Assembly: GCA_020975725.1 (NCBI GenBank)
Contig: QXJR01000030.1
Coordinates: forward strand, 186,001 to 250,000
DNA: 64,000 nt
Reading direction: 5' to 3'
Origin: Picocystis sp. L7
Lineage: Eukaryota; Chlorophyta; Picocystophyceae; Picocystales; Picocystaceae
In this document: positions 48,370 to 57,299 of the stretch, piece by piece
How the letters are laid out: each line of letters opens with the position of its first letter
Position numbering within the stretch: the first letter of the stretch is position 1
Translations under genes and position numbers: made by a program
Notes under the pieces: model-generated
Databases searched by the model: none
What the model was told of the DNA's origin: nothing
The model's input: only the letters and a program-made list of their open reading frames with translations

Positions 48370-50178
48370 CTAAACTCCATATTCACTCTCAAGAGCTTCC
48401 CATTTGTTCTCACTGCTTGAGATTGGAGACAGTACCATAACGCCAGGGCAAGCGTCTGCCATTTCCTCCCAGCTTTCGTGCGCCAATGCCGCAAGATCTG
48501 TCTGCCTCGCAGAACTTTTAGAAGAACCAGCCTCGCTATCCCATGGGTCAGAGATCATTTCATGTTCACTTGAACACAAGCCTGGTGCACTTGATGCATG
48601 ATCATTGCTCACGGCACCAGATGTGCTGCAGCCAAGTTGACCGGATGGCTCCTTTCCTAATGCTCCCCTGCCTTCGAGAGATTCATCCCCAATGCCTCCT
48701 TGCCGCATTGTGAGATCCGTACAGGAGAGTGATCCTTCAGCCACCCTGCTCACGCTTGATGAAGGCAGTGCCTCTGTGGAAATGCTCTGGGCAATTTCCA
48801 AAGCCTTGTGCATTGCGTCATTCAAAGTCTGGTACGATTGATTTATTTGCACCCCTCTAAATATATGGATCCTTCTTGCTGAACCATTTCCTAGCGAACA
48901 AGATGTCAGACCACGGCTTTCACAGAGAACATGGCCCACTTCCCTCCACCTTGCATCTGCCGGAGCCAGCACGTATCGCTTTTTCCCAGAGAGAATGAAC
49001 GATTCCACTTCCTCTTCCAACGCATACGCCCGAGATGGATCTGTAAGAGCAGTGCGCAAAGATCTCGCACTGTACATTCCTTGAGCTTCCATCACTGCGT
49101 GAGCGTGTACGACACTAGGTCTTTCTCTGGAGGGGCGCTCCTGGCCTAGCTCCGACCGAGAAACTTCCAACTCTGCGGGATGCGTGCTCGATCCAACTCC
49201 GTTCGAGTTTGTCGGCACTCTCTCTCTCCAAAGGGCTGGCCAACGGGGGGTTTGCAGAGTCTGTCTCGTAGGTTCTGAAGACCGTCTACTCTGTGCCAGG
49301 GTTGGCCACAAGGGTGTCCTCGTCCCTTGGTTGGGAAGTTCGGGATAGTCCTCCTGCGTGCTGACCATTGAGGCATCTTCGACTTGTCTGTACTCCTGAT
49401 GCGACTCCCTCACCGCTCTTCTAGTGCGTGTCTGTCTGGTAGGGCCTTCTACGTAAAGCTGTTCCAACAGCTCCCTGGCTTCCTCTTCCCTGTTGCTCCT
49501 GCGTTCTTCATCGGTGGAGGGTGCACCTTGTGCATCTCCGTTGGCCTCTTCTTTCTTCTTCTGCTCCAGCACTAGGTCGTATTTTCGTGTCACGATTGCA
49601 CACGCATCCAGTCCGCTTGATTTGAGGTGTTTGTCCAGTGCACCACACTCTTTCCTTGACAGCGGTCTCCTGGTGATCGGGTGGCAGAACTGCCCAGAAC
49701 TGACCAAGTACTGGGCAAGCACTTCCGCATCGAAATAGTGGCAGACGCGGCTCCCTTCTCCGGCTTTCAGTTTGAACGGTGCTGCATTGAGCTTCCTCAA
49801 TGGATCGAGCGTGATTGGATCCGAACCTCGAAGTTTCGACCACCAACGTGGCGAAGCTTTCGGCACGACGTCCACAACGTCCGCTTCCACCGCTTCCTTC
49901 CTGTCGCAGGAACCTTTCTCGCCTTCCGAATTTTCCTTGGAGACGCAAGATACCTCGAACTTCGGTTCGCACTTCTCGAAAGGTTGCGACGTGCGATTCG
50001 CTTCCGTCGCTTCCGCATCACCAAGCACGACATCCTTCTTTCGTGCATCCACGTGGCGGCTCCTCCTGGACCTCCTGCTCCTTCCAGACGGTCCAGGACC
50101 AGAGGCACTCGTTCCTTGGCTTCCTTTCGCTTCGTTTCGATCCGGAAAGGAGCGGTCTTCGTGCGCCATCGCTCGCAA
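48370..50178 (-). CDS. U-box/RING-like plus R3H domain protein
   Basis: 602 residues. Residues ~110-190 read DPITLDPLRKLNAAPFKL, then HYFDAEVLAQYLVSSGQFCHPITRRPLSRKECGALDKHL. This is the pattern of a RING/U-box-like fold without zinc ligands, as found in a little-studied family across eukaryotes. A charged coiled stretch (EERRSNREEEARELLEQLYVEG) follows. Around 400-460 is an R3H domain: ALEEEVESFILSGKKRYVLAPADARWREVGHVLCESRGLTSCS, with the R-x3-H position occupied by R-x3-GH. R3H domains bind single-stranded nucleic acid. The remainder is Ser/Gly-rich. Likely an RNA-associated ubiquitin-type factor, by inference only. The upstream region has GGGATTCCGGGTTCAACG near 50385. Confidence 0.75.
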   Translation of the reverse strand: MRAMAHEDRSFPDRNEAKGSQGTSASGPGPSGRSRRSRRSRHVDARKKDVVLGDAEATEANRTSQPFEKCEPKFEVSCVSKENSEGEKGSCDRKEAVEADVVDVVPKASPRWWSKLRGSDPITLDPLRKLNAAPFKLKAGEGSRVCHYFDAEVLAQYLVSSGQFCHPITRRPLSRKECGALDKHLKSSGLDACAIVTRKYDLVLEQKKKEEANGDAQGAPSTDEERRSNREEEARELLEQLYVEGPTRQTRTRRAVRESHQEYRQVEDASMVSTQEDYPELPNQGTRTPLWPTLAQSRRSSEPTRQTLQTPRWPALWRERVPTNSNGVGSSTHPAELEVSRSELGQERPSRERPSVVHAHAVMEAQGMYSARSLRTALTDPSRAYALEEEVESFILSGKKRYVLAPADARWREVGHVLCESRGLTSCSLGNGSARRIHIFRGVQINQSYQTLNDAMHKALEIAQSISTEALPSSSVSRVAEGSLSCTDLTMRQGGIGDESLEGRGALGKEPSGQLGCSTSGAVSNDHASSAPGLCSSEHEMISDPWDSEAGSSKSSARQTDLAALAHESWEEMADACPGVMVLSPISSSENKWEALESEYGV

Positions 50179-50933
50179 TCGCCTTCTTCATGGAAGCGCG
50201 CATCCGTCCTCGCGACTCGGCAACCACACCTCCATGCTTTCCTCGAACGCACGCGGTCGCATCGTCGCGAACCCGTCCGGGCCGGAGGGGCGTTCGGGGG
50301 CGGTAGGGAACGGGACCTGCAGAGGAAAGGGAAGGGGGATCCCGACCCGGGCAAGAAGGGAAACGTCGTCCTTTCTTCGAAGGGATTCCGGGTTCAACGA
50401 GGGGTCTCCTCCCCGATCAACATTTCGGGTCTAAAACACGCGTTTGATAGGGTAGATGGAACGCCCAGCACGATCGGGTGTCCGGTGGATGCCCATCGGA
50501 TCTCGAATCCATGGTCTCCATCACATAGGAATAGGAAACCAATGCTACACCACCTGGAACACCATGCCTTCAAGAGAAACGTGTGTGCTCGAACGATTGC
50601 GGGCGAGAACCAGGCACCTCGTTGAATGGGTGAGATGCAACCATCCAAACCTCTAACCAAGCGCAGGCCGGGGGGAGGAGTCAACCGGGAACTTGAGGAG
50701 GGATGACCCAACGCAACCGGGGCGTGCCGATGAAACTGAACCTCCAGCGACAAGGAACACAGAAATGATGCAGACAGGGAATCGCTGCAAGACTCTGGCC
50801 TGTGTGCATCCATGCAACCAGTCAAGCACGGAAAAGGCACGAGCGCATCCCGCCCCAACGCTCTTCGTTGTCGGCGTCATGGCCTCTTCGAGCATGCGTT
50901 GCCTAGGCACACGGGATCCACTGGAACGAATCC
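50179..50933. other. Upstream region of the R3H gene
   Basis: 755 bp. Recurrent-type elements occur as GGGATCCCGACCCGGG near 50335 and TTCGAAGGGATTCCGGGTTC near 50377. A T-arm-like TTCGAGA loop near 50507 on the minus strand has only three pairing bases and no matching acceptor, so no tRNA is called. Confidence 0.45.
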
Positions 50934-52115
50934 TCATTGCACCTTTGTCCTGGGAATGGAAAATGTTCCCTGTAGCTTTATGTGATCAGAGAGCTCCGTT
51001 TCGTTCGGAAATGGACCATCGACTTCATTCCGCAAGGGAAGCTTTGGCATTTCCAGGATGCCAACGTTCCTGGAAAGGAAAATGTAATCCAAGGTTCCAA
51101 TGAAGGGCTCGGAGTTCCTCGCCGACCTGGCGTAGTTGGTGAAATCAGGCTCCTTGCCATGAGCTTCACGATACGCACTTCGAAGGGGGGCAGCCAAGGT
51201 TGGTTTCCAATCGTCCCATGGGGGTGGGTGGGGGTAGTCTGAGCTCTCTTCTGGCAGCACTCCATCGATGTACATCTGATAGGGAGCGTCACCGGGTTTG
51301 AAATTGAAATCTCCACAAAAAATGAACTCGCACTCGTCTTCGCTTCCCGTTTTGGCCAGCTCTTGCACACGCTGAGCTGCAAGTGCGGCGTGAATGTTCA
51401 TCACTTTCGGGGCATAAAATGCGCACGGCATGTGATAGGTGGCCACACAAAGCTCTTGTTCCGTTTCTTTGCACTTGAGTTTCGCAACGAGCAGCCTATT
51501 CATCCTCTCCTTGGAATACGCCCAATCGTCAAACTTGGGCTTGCGTCGGAGAATCCTGCGCAAGCCGGCGTTTGCCCTCCGCAGAACCGCCTCTACGACT
51601 CTTTCAGGAAACGGTTTCTTCGGTGGGTTGGGCCAATGTTTCAGGTCAGACACGCGCGCGATGTCCATCGTTCGTGCTTCGAACCTGTTGTTGGGAAAGC
51701 ATATTGCGCTACCCATGTACCCCGAGAAGGGACTGCTATACAGCGATATCAGCACGTGATAATCGTGCCTTTGAAACCACGCATGCAATGGGCCCGCCCA
51801 CTCTTGGGAAACTTCTTGGAGGCACAGGACGGTTCCCTTTTCCACTTCGCTCTGAAGGAAGCGAATCAACTTCTGGAAGCGGTGATCAGGATCCAAGTGT
51901 TCCGGATCGTTGTAGCAATAATACGTGGGCGAGCAGAGCTTGGAACTCAAGACGTTGTAGGTGGTGACACGCACGGTGGTCTCCACGCTGCCGACGCTTG
52001 GCACTGCTCCACGTGCCATCCGACGCGACGCGTCTCGTCCGATCACGAAAGGACGCACGCTCTGCCTGATCCGAAAGCAAGAGACGCCACGCGCCGTCGC
52101 TCTGGCGAAGAGCAT
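50934..52115 (-). CDS. Endonuclease/exonuclease/phosphatase (EEP) family protein
   Basis: 393 residues from the ATG at 52115 (MLFARATARG), which gives an Arg/Ser-rich leader suited to an organelle; the open frame extends to 52415 through non-conserved sequence. EEP motifs: RVTTYNVLSSKLCSP (Asn), LCLQEVSQEW (catalytic Glu), VATYHMPCAF (His), FIFCGDFNFKPGD (DxN), GTLDYIFLS and ETELSDHIKL (SDH). Family members include CCR4-type deadenylases, Angel 2',3'-cyclic phosphatases and PDE12-type 2'-phosphodiesterases. The NPPKKPFPERVVEAVLRRA insert does not decide between them. Divalent-metal phosphodiester cleavage is likely; substrate unknown. It ends about 430 bp beyond the end of the SNARE gene on the same strand. 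Confidence 0.85.
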   Translation of the reverse strand: MLFARATARGVSCFRIRQSVRPFVIGRDASRRMARGAVPSVGSVETTVRVTTYNVLSSKLCSPTYYCYNDPEHLDPDHRFQKLIRFLQSEVEKGTVLCLQEVSQEWAGPLHAWFQRHDYHVLISLYSSPFSGYMGSAICFPNNRFEARTMDIARVSDLKHWPNPPKKPFPERVVEAVLRRANAGLRRILRRKPKFDDWAYSKERMNRLLVAKLKCKETEQELCVATYHMPCAFYAPKVMNIHAALAAQRVQELAKTGSEDECEFIFCGDFNFKPGDAPYQMYIDGVLPEESSDYPHPPPWDDWKPTLAAPLRSAYREAHGKEPDFTNYARSARNSEPFIGTLDYIFLSRNVGILEMPKLPLRNEVDGPFPNETELSDHIKLQGTFSIPRTKVQ

Positions 52116-52539
52116 GCACCGTCGCGACGTTTCCTTCTGCCTCCTTCCGAACCACTCCAACCAGAAATGGAAAGGCACCACCAAGGCAGGTCTGGGATGC
52201 ACCCATGCGGGCATCGGTGCATTGCCAAGGAAAACTACCAATCCATGGATGGGTTCAAACAACAATTGCTGCTGCAGGTTGGTGTTCATGCTTCCATCCA
52301 AGCATCCGATGCTCCGTCGGTAGCGGATGGACGCGTGCGAAGCGCTTTGCAGAGGAACGAGACAAGGATGCACGTGGACGCATCCTTTTGGGTTCTGCCC
52401 CGAATGCAAGGACATGCCATGTTACACGGGATCCCATGACAGGCATCGACGCACAATCACAAAGATGCTGAAATATTGGAGAGATGGACTCGGGATACTA
52501 CCTTTGCTACGAGGGTCAACCGATCGACCCGACTTGCAG
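52116..52539. other. Gap between the SNARE and EEP genes
   Basis: 424 bp between two minus-strand genes. In frame with the EEP gene but without conserved residues; no recurrent palindromes. No RNA gene seen. Confidence 0.4.
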
Positions 52540-53226
52540 TCACGAGAACACGATGGTGACGAGTAACACGAGCACAATGATGAGGACGACGATCACGCAT
52601 ATTTGTCCCTTGAGGCCACTCTTCTTCGCTAAGTGCGCAAGGTTGCGCCTGACACCAGCTAATCGCGTGGTGAAGCCGTCTACCTCGCCCTCGAATTCAG
52701 AGAGTATCCTGCCCTGCTGATCGAGCTCTTCGCCGATTTCTAGTCCTACCTGGCCCAACCTAGACACGCTGTGACTCAACATGTCCAAGTCTTCATCCTG
52801 GCGACGGATCAGCAAGGCTTGCCGATCTTGCATGCCTGCATCCGCATCATCGCTCTGGGCTGATGAAGAAACTGCGTTTGGACTCACCGGGTTGGTGAAT
52901 GGATAGCTGGCTTTGGTCTCTGCCTGGACAAGATGATCACGTATCTGCTCCAGCTCCTGCAGGGTGGTGCTGGTCCACCTGCGCCTCCGGCTGATTTCGT
53001 CTTTGTTCAATCCGAATCGCGCAGGGTTCCTTTCCGACACTCGCACAGCTTTTTCCAGTTCTTTGACTTGCCACGCGACGCTGTCCATCAGCTTGAACAC
53101 GTCTTGTGCCGACGAAGCCTTGGTCGGATCATGTTCGGCTATCGCGTCCCATTCCGCAAAGGCATGGTTCAGCTTCTTGAACGTCCCTTCCACTTCTTCT
53201 TGCACGATGTAGAAGGGATCTTTCAT
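52540..53226 (-). CDS. Qc-SNARE, syntaxin-6/SYP61/Tlg1 type
   Basis: 228 residues, complete. The N-terminus MKDPFYIVQEEVEGTFKKLNHAFAEW is the signature start of the syntaxin-6 N-terminal three-helix domain, ending near SRRRRWTSTTLQELEQIRDHL. The SNARE heptad region RRQDEDLDMLSHSVSRLGQVGLEIGEELDQQGRILSEFEGEVDG has the central Gln (EELDQQG). A tail anchor ICVIVVLIIVLVLLVTIVF ends the protein. Syntaxin-6 proteins mediate fusion at the trans-Golgi and endosomes. All parts are of normal length. The start is fixed by the family N-terminus. Confidence 0.95.
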   Translation of the reverse strand: MKDPFYIVQEEVEGTFKKLNHAFAEWDAIAEHDPTKASSAQDVFKLMDSVAWQVKELEKAVRVSERNPARFGLNKDEISRRRRWTSTTLQELEQIRDHLVQAETKASYPFTNPVSPNAVSSSAQSDDADAGMQDRQALLIRRQDEDLDMLSHSVSRLGQVGLEIGEELDQQGRILSEFEGEVDGFTTRLAGVRRNLAHLAKKSGLKGQICVIVVLIIVLVLLVTIVFS

Positions 53227-54313
53227 GTCTGCTGATTTCCCTTGGTCTTTCCCTTTCTACCGGCGTTCCAGGTGTGTCGGACGCGTGCCTGCTTTTCCTG
53301 CTTCTGGCTTCCGCCTGGTCGATTCCTGCGTCTGGGATCGGTTTTCGTGCGTTCGAACCGGCTCGTGCAAATCTGCATGGATGTGGTCCAGCTACCAAAC
53401 CACCATCCCAAACCCAACACCACCCAACACCACCCAACACCACCCGAAGGACCGACCCCAACACGGAACCGACAGGGTCGATGGGATGCCCCCCCCGGGG
53501 GAGTTTCTTCTCTCCTCGGAGGAAGGGGTGGGATCCAGGCGATGTGCTGGACCCCATCTTTGTGGAACTCGTGCTGGTGCAATGGAGAGGGAGACAGGCA
53601 CACCACGTGGTGCAACGGGAGCAAAGGATCAAGACGGAAGACGAGGACAGCCGTGGAGAACCAGGGTGGATGGAGAAGACAAAGTCATCCTGCACGCTCG
53701 CCCCTCGGCGGTGCCCCAAACCAAACCATCCGTTTCCTGTAAGAATTCAGGTCCACCACCGCATTCGACTCGTCTCGTCAAGCTGCGGTGTTTCTCGTGG
53801 AAATCTCTGCGCCTCCATGTTGGAAGAGGTGCCTTGCTTGAACCATCACTGCATGTGATGAGTGAGGTGGAGGGAAAAGGGCGCTACAGAGCCAACTCGG
53901 AGGTGGGAACAAGACCACCCAAGGAAGATCTGTTCATCCTCGGGTTTGGATGTGCGTTGAATCCCAATAAAGAAAGAGCAGATAGACCACTCAAAGAGGC
54001 TCATACAGGATTGTGGCGGAGAAGACGAAGAAACAAGCAATGGACGGGGCAAGTGATCCCACAACTGCACCTTCGTGAAGAAAGGGCCAGTACGGCATTG
54101 GCGAACCAAGAAAGATGGTTGACCAAACACACCGATTGCGCAAGCGAAACATCGCGTACCCACATCCATGCCATCTCAAGAGGGCGGTGGACATCTGGAA
54201 GACTGTGCATGAGTGAAGCATCGATGACTGGACAGATCATTGAACAACTCAGCAGCAAATCCCAAACTTTCCCACGGTGCCGCGTTCCTTTTGCTAAGAA
54301 ACAAAGGGCCATG
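53227..54313. other. 1.1-kb intergenic region with an uncertain open frame
   Basis: Contains three tandem CCCAACACCA units at 53413-53445 and a GGGAGTTTCTTCTCTCC palindrome copy at 53497-53515. A plus-strand frame is open from 53225 to 54385 (386 codons) and overlaps the 3' end of release factor 1 on the opposite strand. Its Arg/His/Pro-rich composition, inclusion of the microsatellite and lack of motifs argue against a real gene, so it is recorded only as a possibility. Confidence 0.35.
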
Positions 54314-55719
54314 TTACTGACTCAGCATGGACTGCAAGACCTGTACCTTTTTCCAATGTGCCAACGACTCGAGCAGGGAGGATAAGCCATCCCCACCCAT
54401 GAAATTCTCGATCCCGTGTACTGTGATATTAGCTCTGTGGTCGGTGATCCTTCCTTGAGGAAAGTTGTAAGTTCGAATACGCTCTGACCTGTCTCCTGTC
54501 CCAATCTGTTGCATTCGGGTGGACGAAGCCTCTCTAGCTTTTTGCTGTCTATCTATGTCATACAGCCTAGCGCGAAGTACTTTGAGTGCTTTTGCTTTGT
54601 TCTTGTGCTGAGATCTCTCATCTTGAATGGCAACTATCACACCGGTTGGAAGATGTGTGATCCGGATTGCACTGTCTGTGGTGTTTACGTGCTGGCCGCC
54701 TGCCCCACTTGCTCGGTATGTGTCGATCCGTAGGTGCTCGGGTCTCAATTCGATATCTGTTTCTTCTGCCTCCGGTAAAACTGCCACGGATGCAGCGCTG
54801 GTGTGGATGCGACCGCTTGTTTCCGTCTGAGGAACTCGCTGGACCCTGTGAACCCCGATCTCGAACTTAATGTTTCCATAGACATTGGGGCCCGATATGG
54901 AGGCAGTTGCCTCCCTGCAACCGCCCCGTTCTAGAGAGACAACGTCAATGACCTCGAAATTCCAATTGTACAACGCTGCAAGTTTCTGATACATCTGGAA
55001 GAGCTCCAGTGCAAAGAGCCCTGCTTCCTCGCCTCCCGTTCCGGAACGCACTTCCAGGATCACATTCTTCCCATCTACTTCGTCTTCAGGAACAATCGAC
55101 AGCAGCAATTCTTCCTCTACTTTTTGTATTCTTTCTTTCACGTCGTGCAATTCTTGATCTGCAAGAGCTTTGATGGATGCTTCTTCGGCCGTATCGTTCA
55201 GGATATCCTGGAGGCCCAGCAACTCCTTCCTGAGATGCTCTAACTTGTCACTGCAGAGCAGTGTGGGCTGCAGTTTCGCCAATTTTTTGTTGATTTCTAT
55301 CATTTCTTCGTTGGAAAGATGTTCCACTTCCTGTAGCTTCTGGTTCAGTTCGCTGTGGTTGCGCCTTGCATTGTCTACCGTCTTCTGAACGAACTCGTGC
55401 AATTCTGCGTCCACACTCGTTCTGGCACGGTCAGTTTCGATCCTCAACCCCTGCTTTGGTTCGTCCTTCGATCGTATAATCATCTCTCACCTGCACCATC
55501 CGTGCTTTTGCATCGTATCTGGCGGAAATTCCAGGGTGTTTCTCTCTCGACATGTGCACCCAAGCTTCGTTGGGCGTAGTCTCTCGTCGGCTGCCCACGC
55601 GTCCGCAACGCGTCTTTTTCGATCCGGATGTCCACCATGCAGGTTTTATAAAGCTTCCTTTCCATCCATTGCATCGTCCTTTGCATCGCTCGACCGCGAG
55701 AAACGATGAACTGCGCCAT
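54314..55719 (-). CDS. prfA: Mitochondrial-type peptide chain release factor 1
   Basis: Proposed exons 55491-55719 and 54314-55404 give 439 residues. The 86-nt intron 55405-55490 has a GTGAGA donor, CTGAC 22 nt before the acceptor and GCAG at the end; phase 1. Without splicing the frame begins inside the intron (ATG at 55483) and lacks a presequence. With it, the protein starts MAQFIVSRGRAMQRTMQ, Arg-rich and basic, and joins CKSTDGA to ELHEFVQKTV, the true RF1 start. RF1 hallmarks: EVRSGTGGEEAGLFA, RVPQTETSGRIHTSAASVAVLPE with the stop-recognition tripeptide P-x-T as PQT (PAT in bacteria, PKT in animal mtRF1a), and ASGAGGQHVNTTDSAIRITH (GGQ). It reads UAA and UAG. Predicted target is the mitochondrion. 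Confidence 0.88.
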
Positions 55720-56865
55720 GGACGTGACTTGGCCGACGATGCCGCCACCAGGTCCATCGACCAGCATCGATTAACTCGGTGCTTAACTCATCCCCGGTCA
55801 CGACTCGACGGTTCAGGTCGAGCAAACACCCCAAGGGACGTTGCCCAAGTGCATGGACATGGAGCAAGGCTTGATCCACGAGTCCTTTGGTCCTTTCAGC
55901 GTGGTGTGCGGCAATGGATCCCACGTGGTGCGTCTTGCTCCATCCCTCACGTCCCAAGCGGACCGATTCCCGATGGGTCTTCGTGTCGTGGCGATGCAAA
56001 CTCATCCATCCGTGGTCGGAAGGATCCGTCTCTGGACCCATCCCAAGCCACCCATCGCTGCGCGTCACGCCCCCGCGCCTCCTCTTGAACGGGAGCGAAA
56101 CATCGGACTCTTTCTACCGCCTCCGTGGAGGTCCCTCCCTCTTGTCGATTGGATCAAGTTGATCCAACACACAATGTTGTAGAATGTTGAAGATCGTCAT
56201 CGTGGTAGGAGGGGACCTTCACCAACATGGGCTCGTGCTCTCATTGAAACCTTCGCTCAAAACGCGTGCCTAAAGGTGTTGGAGGGAGGAAAGGAACCCG
56301 TGTGCACGTGGCCGTACAATGCGTTTGGTGCAATTTTCATCTTCGTGCACCGGTCGCATCTTCCTTGGCCACACCCTTCCCTCGGATCGATTGCCAAAAC
56401 AATCTTCCTTGTGAGGGGTCTTGCGAAGTTGCGAAGGGATCACATGCACAATCTCCGGCGTTGCGAAAGGAACCATCCGCAACGAAGAAGAACGGCTTCG
56501 TTCCCATCGTCGAGGCTTGCTCCTACCGCCGCGAGAGATGGCAAGAGGGGATCGCTTTCGGTGCCAAAGCACCCCCATTTTGCCGTTGTGGTGGTGGAAA
56601 CTCTTGCCTCTCGATCCCACGGTGGAGAGGAAGCTTCCCAAGGAGGGCCCCAAGGGATCTCGATCCGACATCGATATCTCAAGGAGGATTCATCGAGATC
56701 ACGTGGATAAGATATCGATTGCCGACCGAGGGGATGGGTGGGTGGAGCACGTCTTCTCCGTACCAAACCTCGCCGAATCAGGATCGACGGTCATCACCGT
56801 TCGCGAAGAGGTTCGCACCTGCATCTTCGCACTCGTTGGAACGAACTGCGTGAGAGACACGAGAC
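55720..56865. other. Intergenic region upstream of release factor 1
   Basis: 1.15 kb. GATTAACTCGGT with a second TTAACTC lies at 55769-55789, 50 to 70 bp before the RF1 start. No gene with motifs; frames between 56266 and 56853 are open in several phases and not called. GGTTCGCACCTGCA at about 56811 is repeated at about 56986 inside the microprotein gene. Confidence 0.4.
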
Positions 56866-57111
56866 ATGAGTGGAGCCATGGCCCATGCAGCGACGTCCAC
56901 CTCGATGGCAGGGAAGAAAACCAAGTGCATCCATCCCGATCGTCCGGTGGCCAAGGCGTGCGCCGACTGTCCCAGGAGGAAAGGGAGGTTCGCACCTGCA
57001 GGTGCGGCCACCAACGACGCCCAAGGATGGATGGTGATGGCCAAGAAGGAAAAGTGCATCCATCCCGATCGTCCTAGGGATAAAGCTTGCGCGGACTGTC
57101 CCAACAAATAG
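56866..57111 (+). CDS. Microprotein with duplicated CxH...CxxC motif
   Basis: 81 residues; no known family recognised. It contains the same 16-residue unit twice: CIHPDRPVAKACADCP (Cys21, His23, Cys32, Cys35) and CIHPDRPRDKACADCP (Cys64, His66, Cys75, Cys78). Both are preceded by Lys-rich stretches (AGKKTK, AKKEK). C-x-H-x8-C-x2-C would suit a zinc knuckle or similar metal site, by inference. At the DNA level the two 52-bp copies (56923-56974 and 57052-57103) share their first 23 bases exactly, so the duplication is recent or kept alike by gene conversion. Start alternatives are the ATGs for Met5 and Met14. The linker is Ala/Gly-rich. The TIM44 gene ends 188 bp downstream on the other strand. 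Confidence 0.65.
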   Translation: MSGAMAHAATSTSMAGKKTKCIHPDRPVAKACADCPRRKGRFAPAGAATNDAQGWMVMAKKEKCIHPDRPRDKACADCPNK

Positions 57112-57299
57112 ACTCGCAGACGGGTGTGGTCTGGATCCGAGGTGCTCCAGCTCCAGGAGAACGTGCGATCTTGGTCCACAACAACGGTGCCACAGATCCA
57201 TCCGCTCCTCGGCCGCGTCAAGGGAAAGCATGCGCGTGTTACGCGTGAAAGAATGTATCGTTGATTGAACAACCAAGCAAAAAACTCCACTCCGTCCCT

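Noticed and set aside
50440-50560. tRNA-like segment on the minus strand with GGTGTAGCATTGG and GGATTCGAGATCC
   Set aside because: T stem pairs over only three bases plus a wobble, no acceptor match could be found in ordinary or permuted order, and no anticodon stem forms.
53225-54385. 386-codon plus-strand frame as a protein-coding gene
   Set aside because: Includes a microsatellite and a palindrome copy, overlaps release factor 1 antisense, and shows no motif or biased folding pattern.
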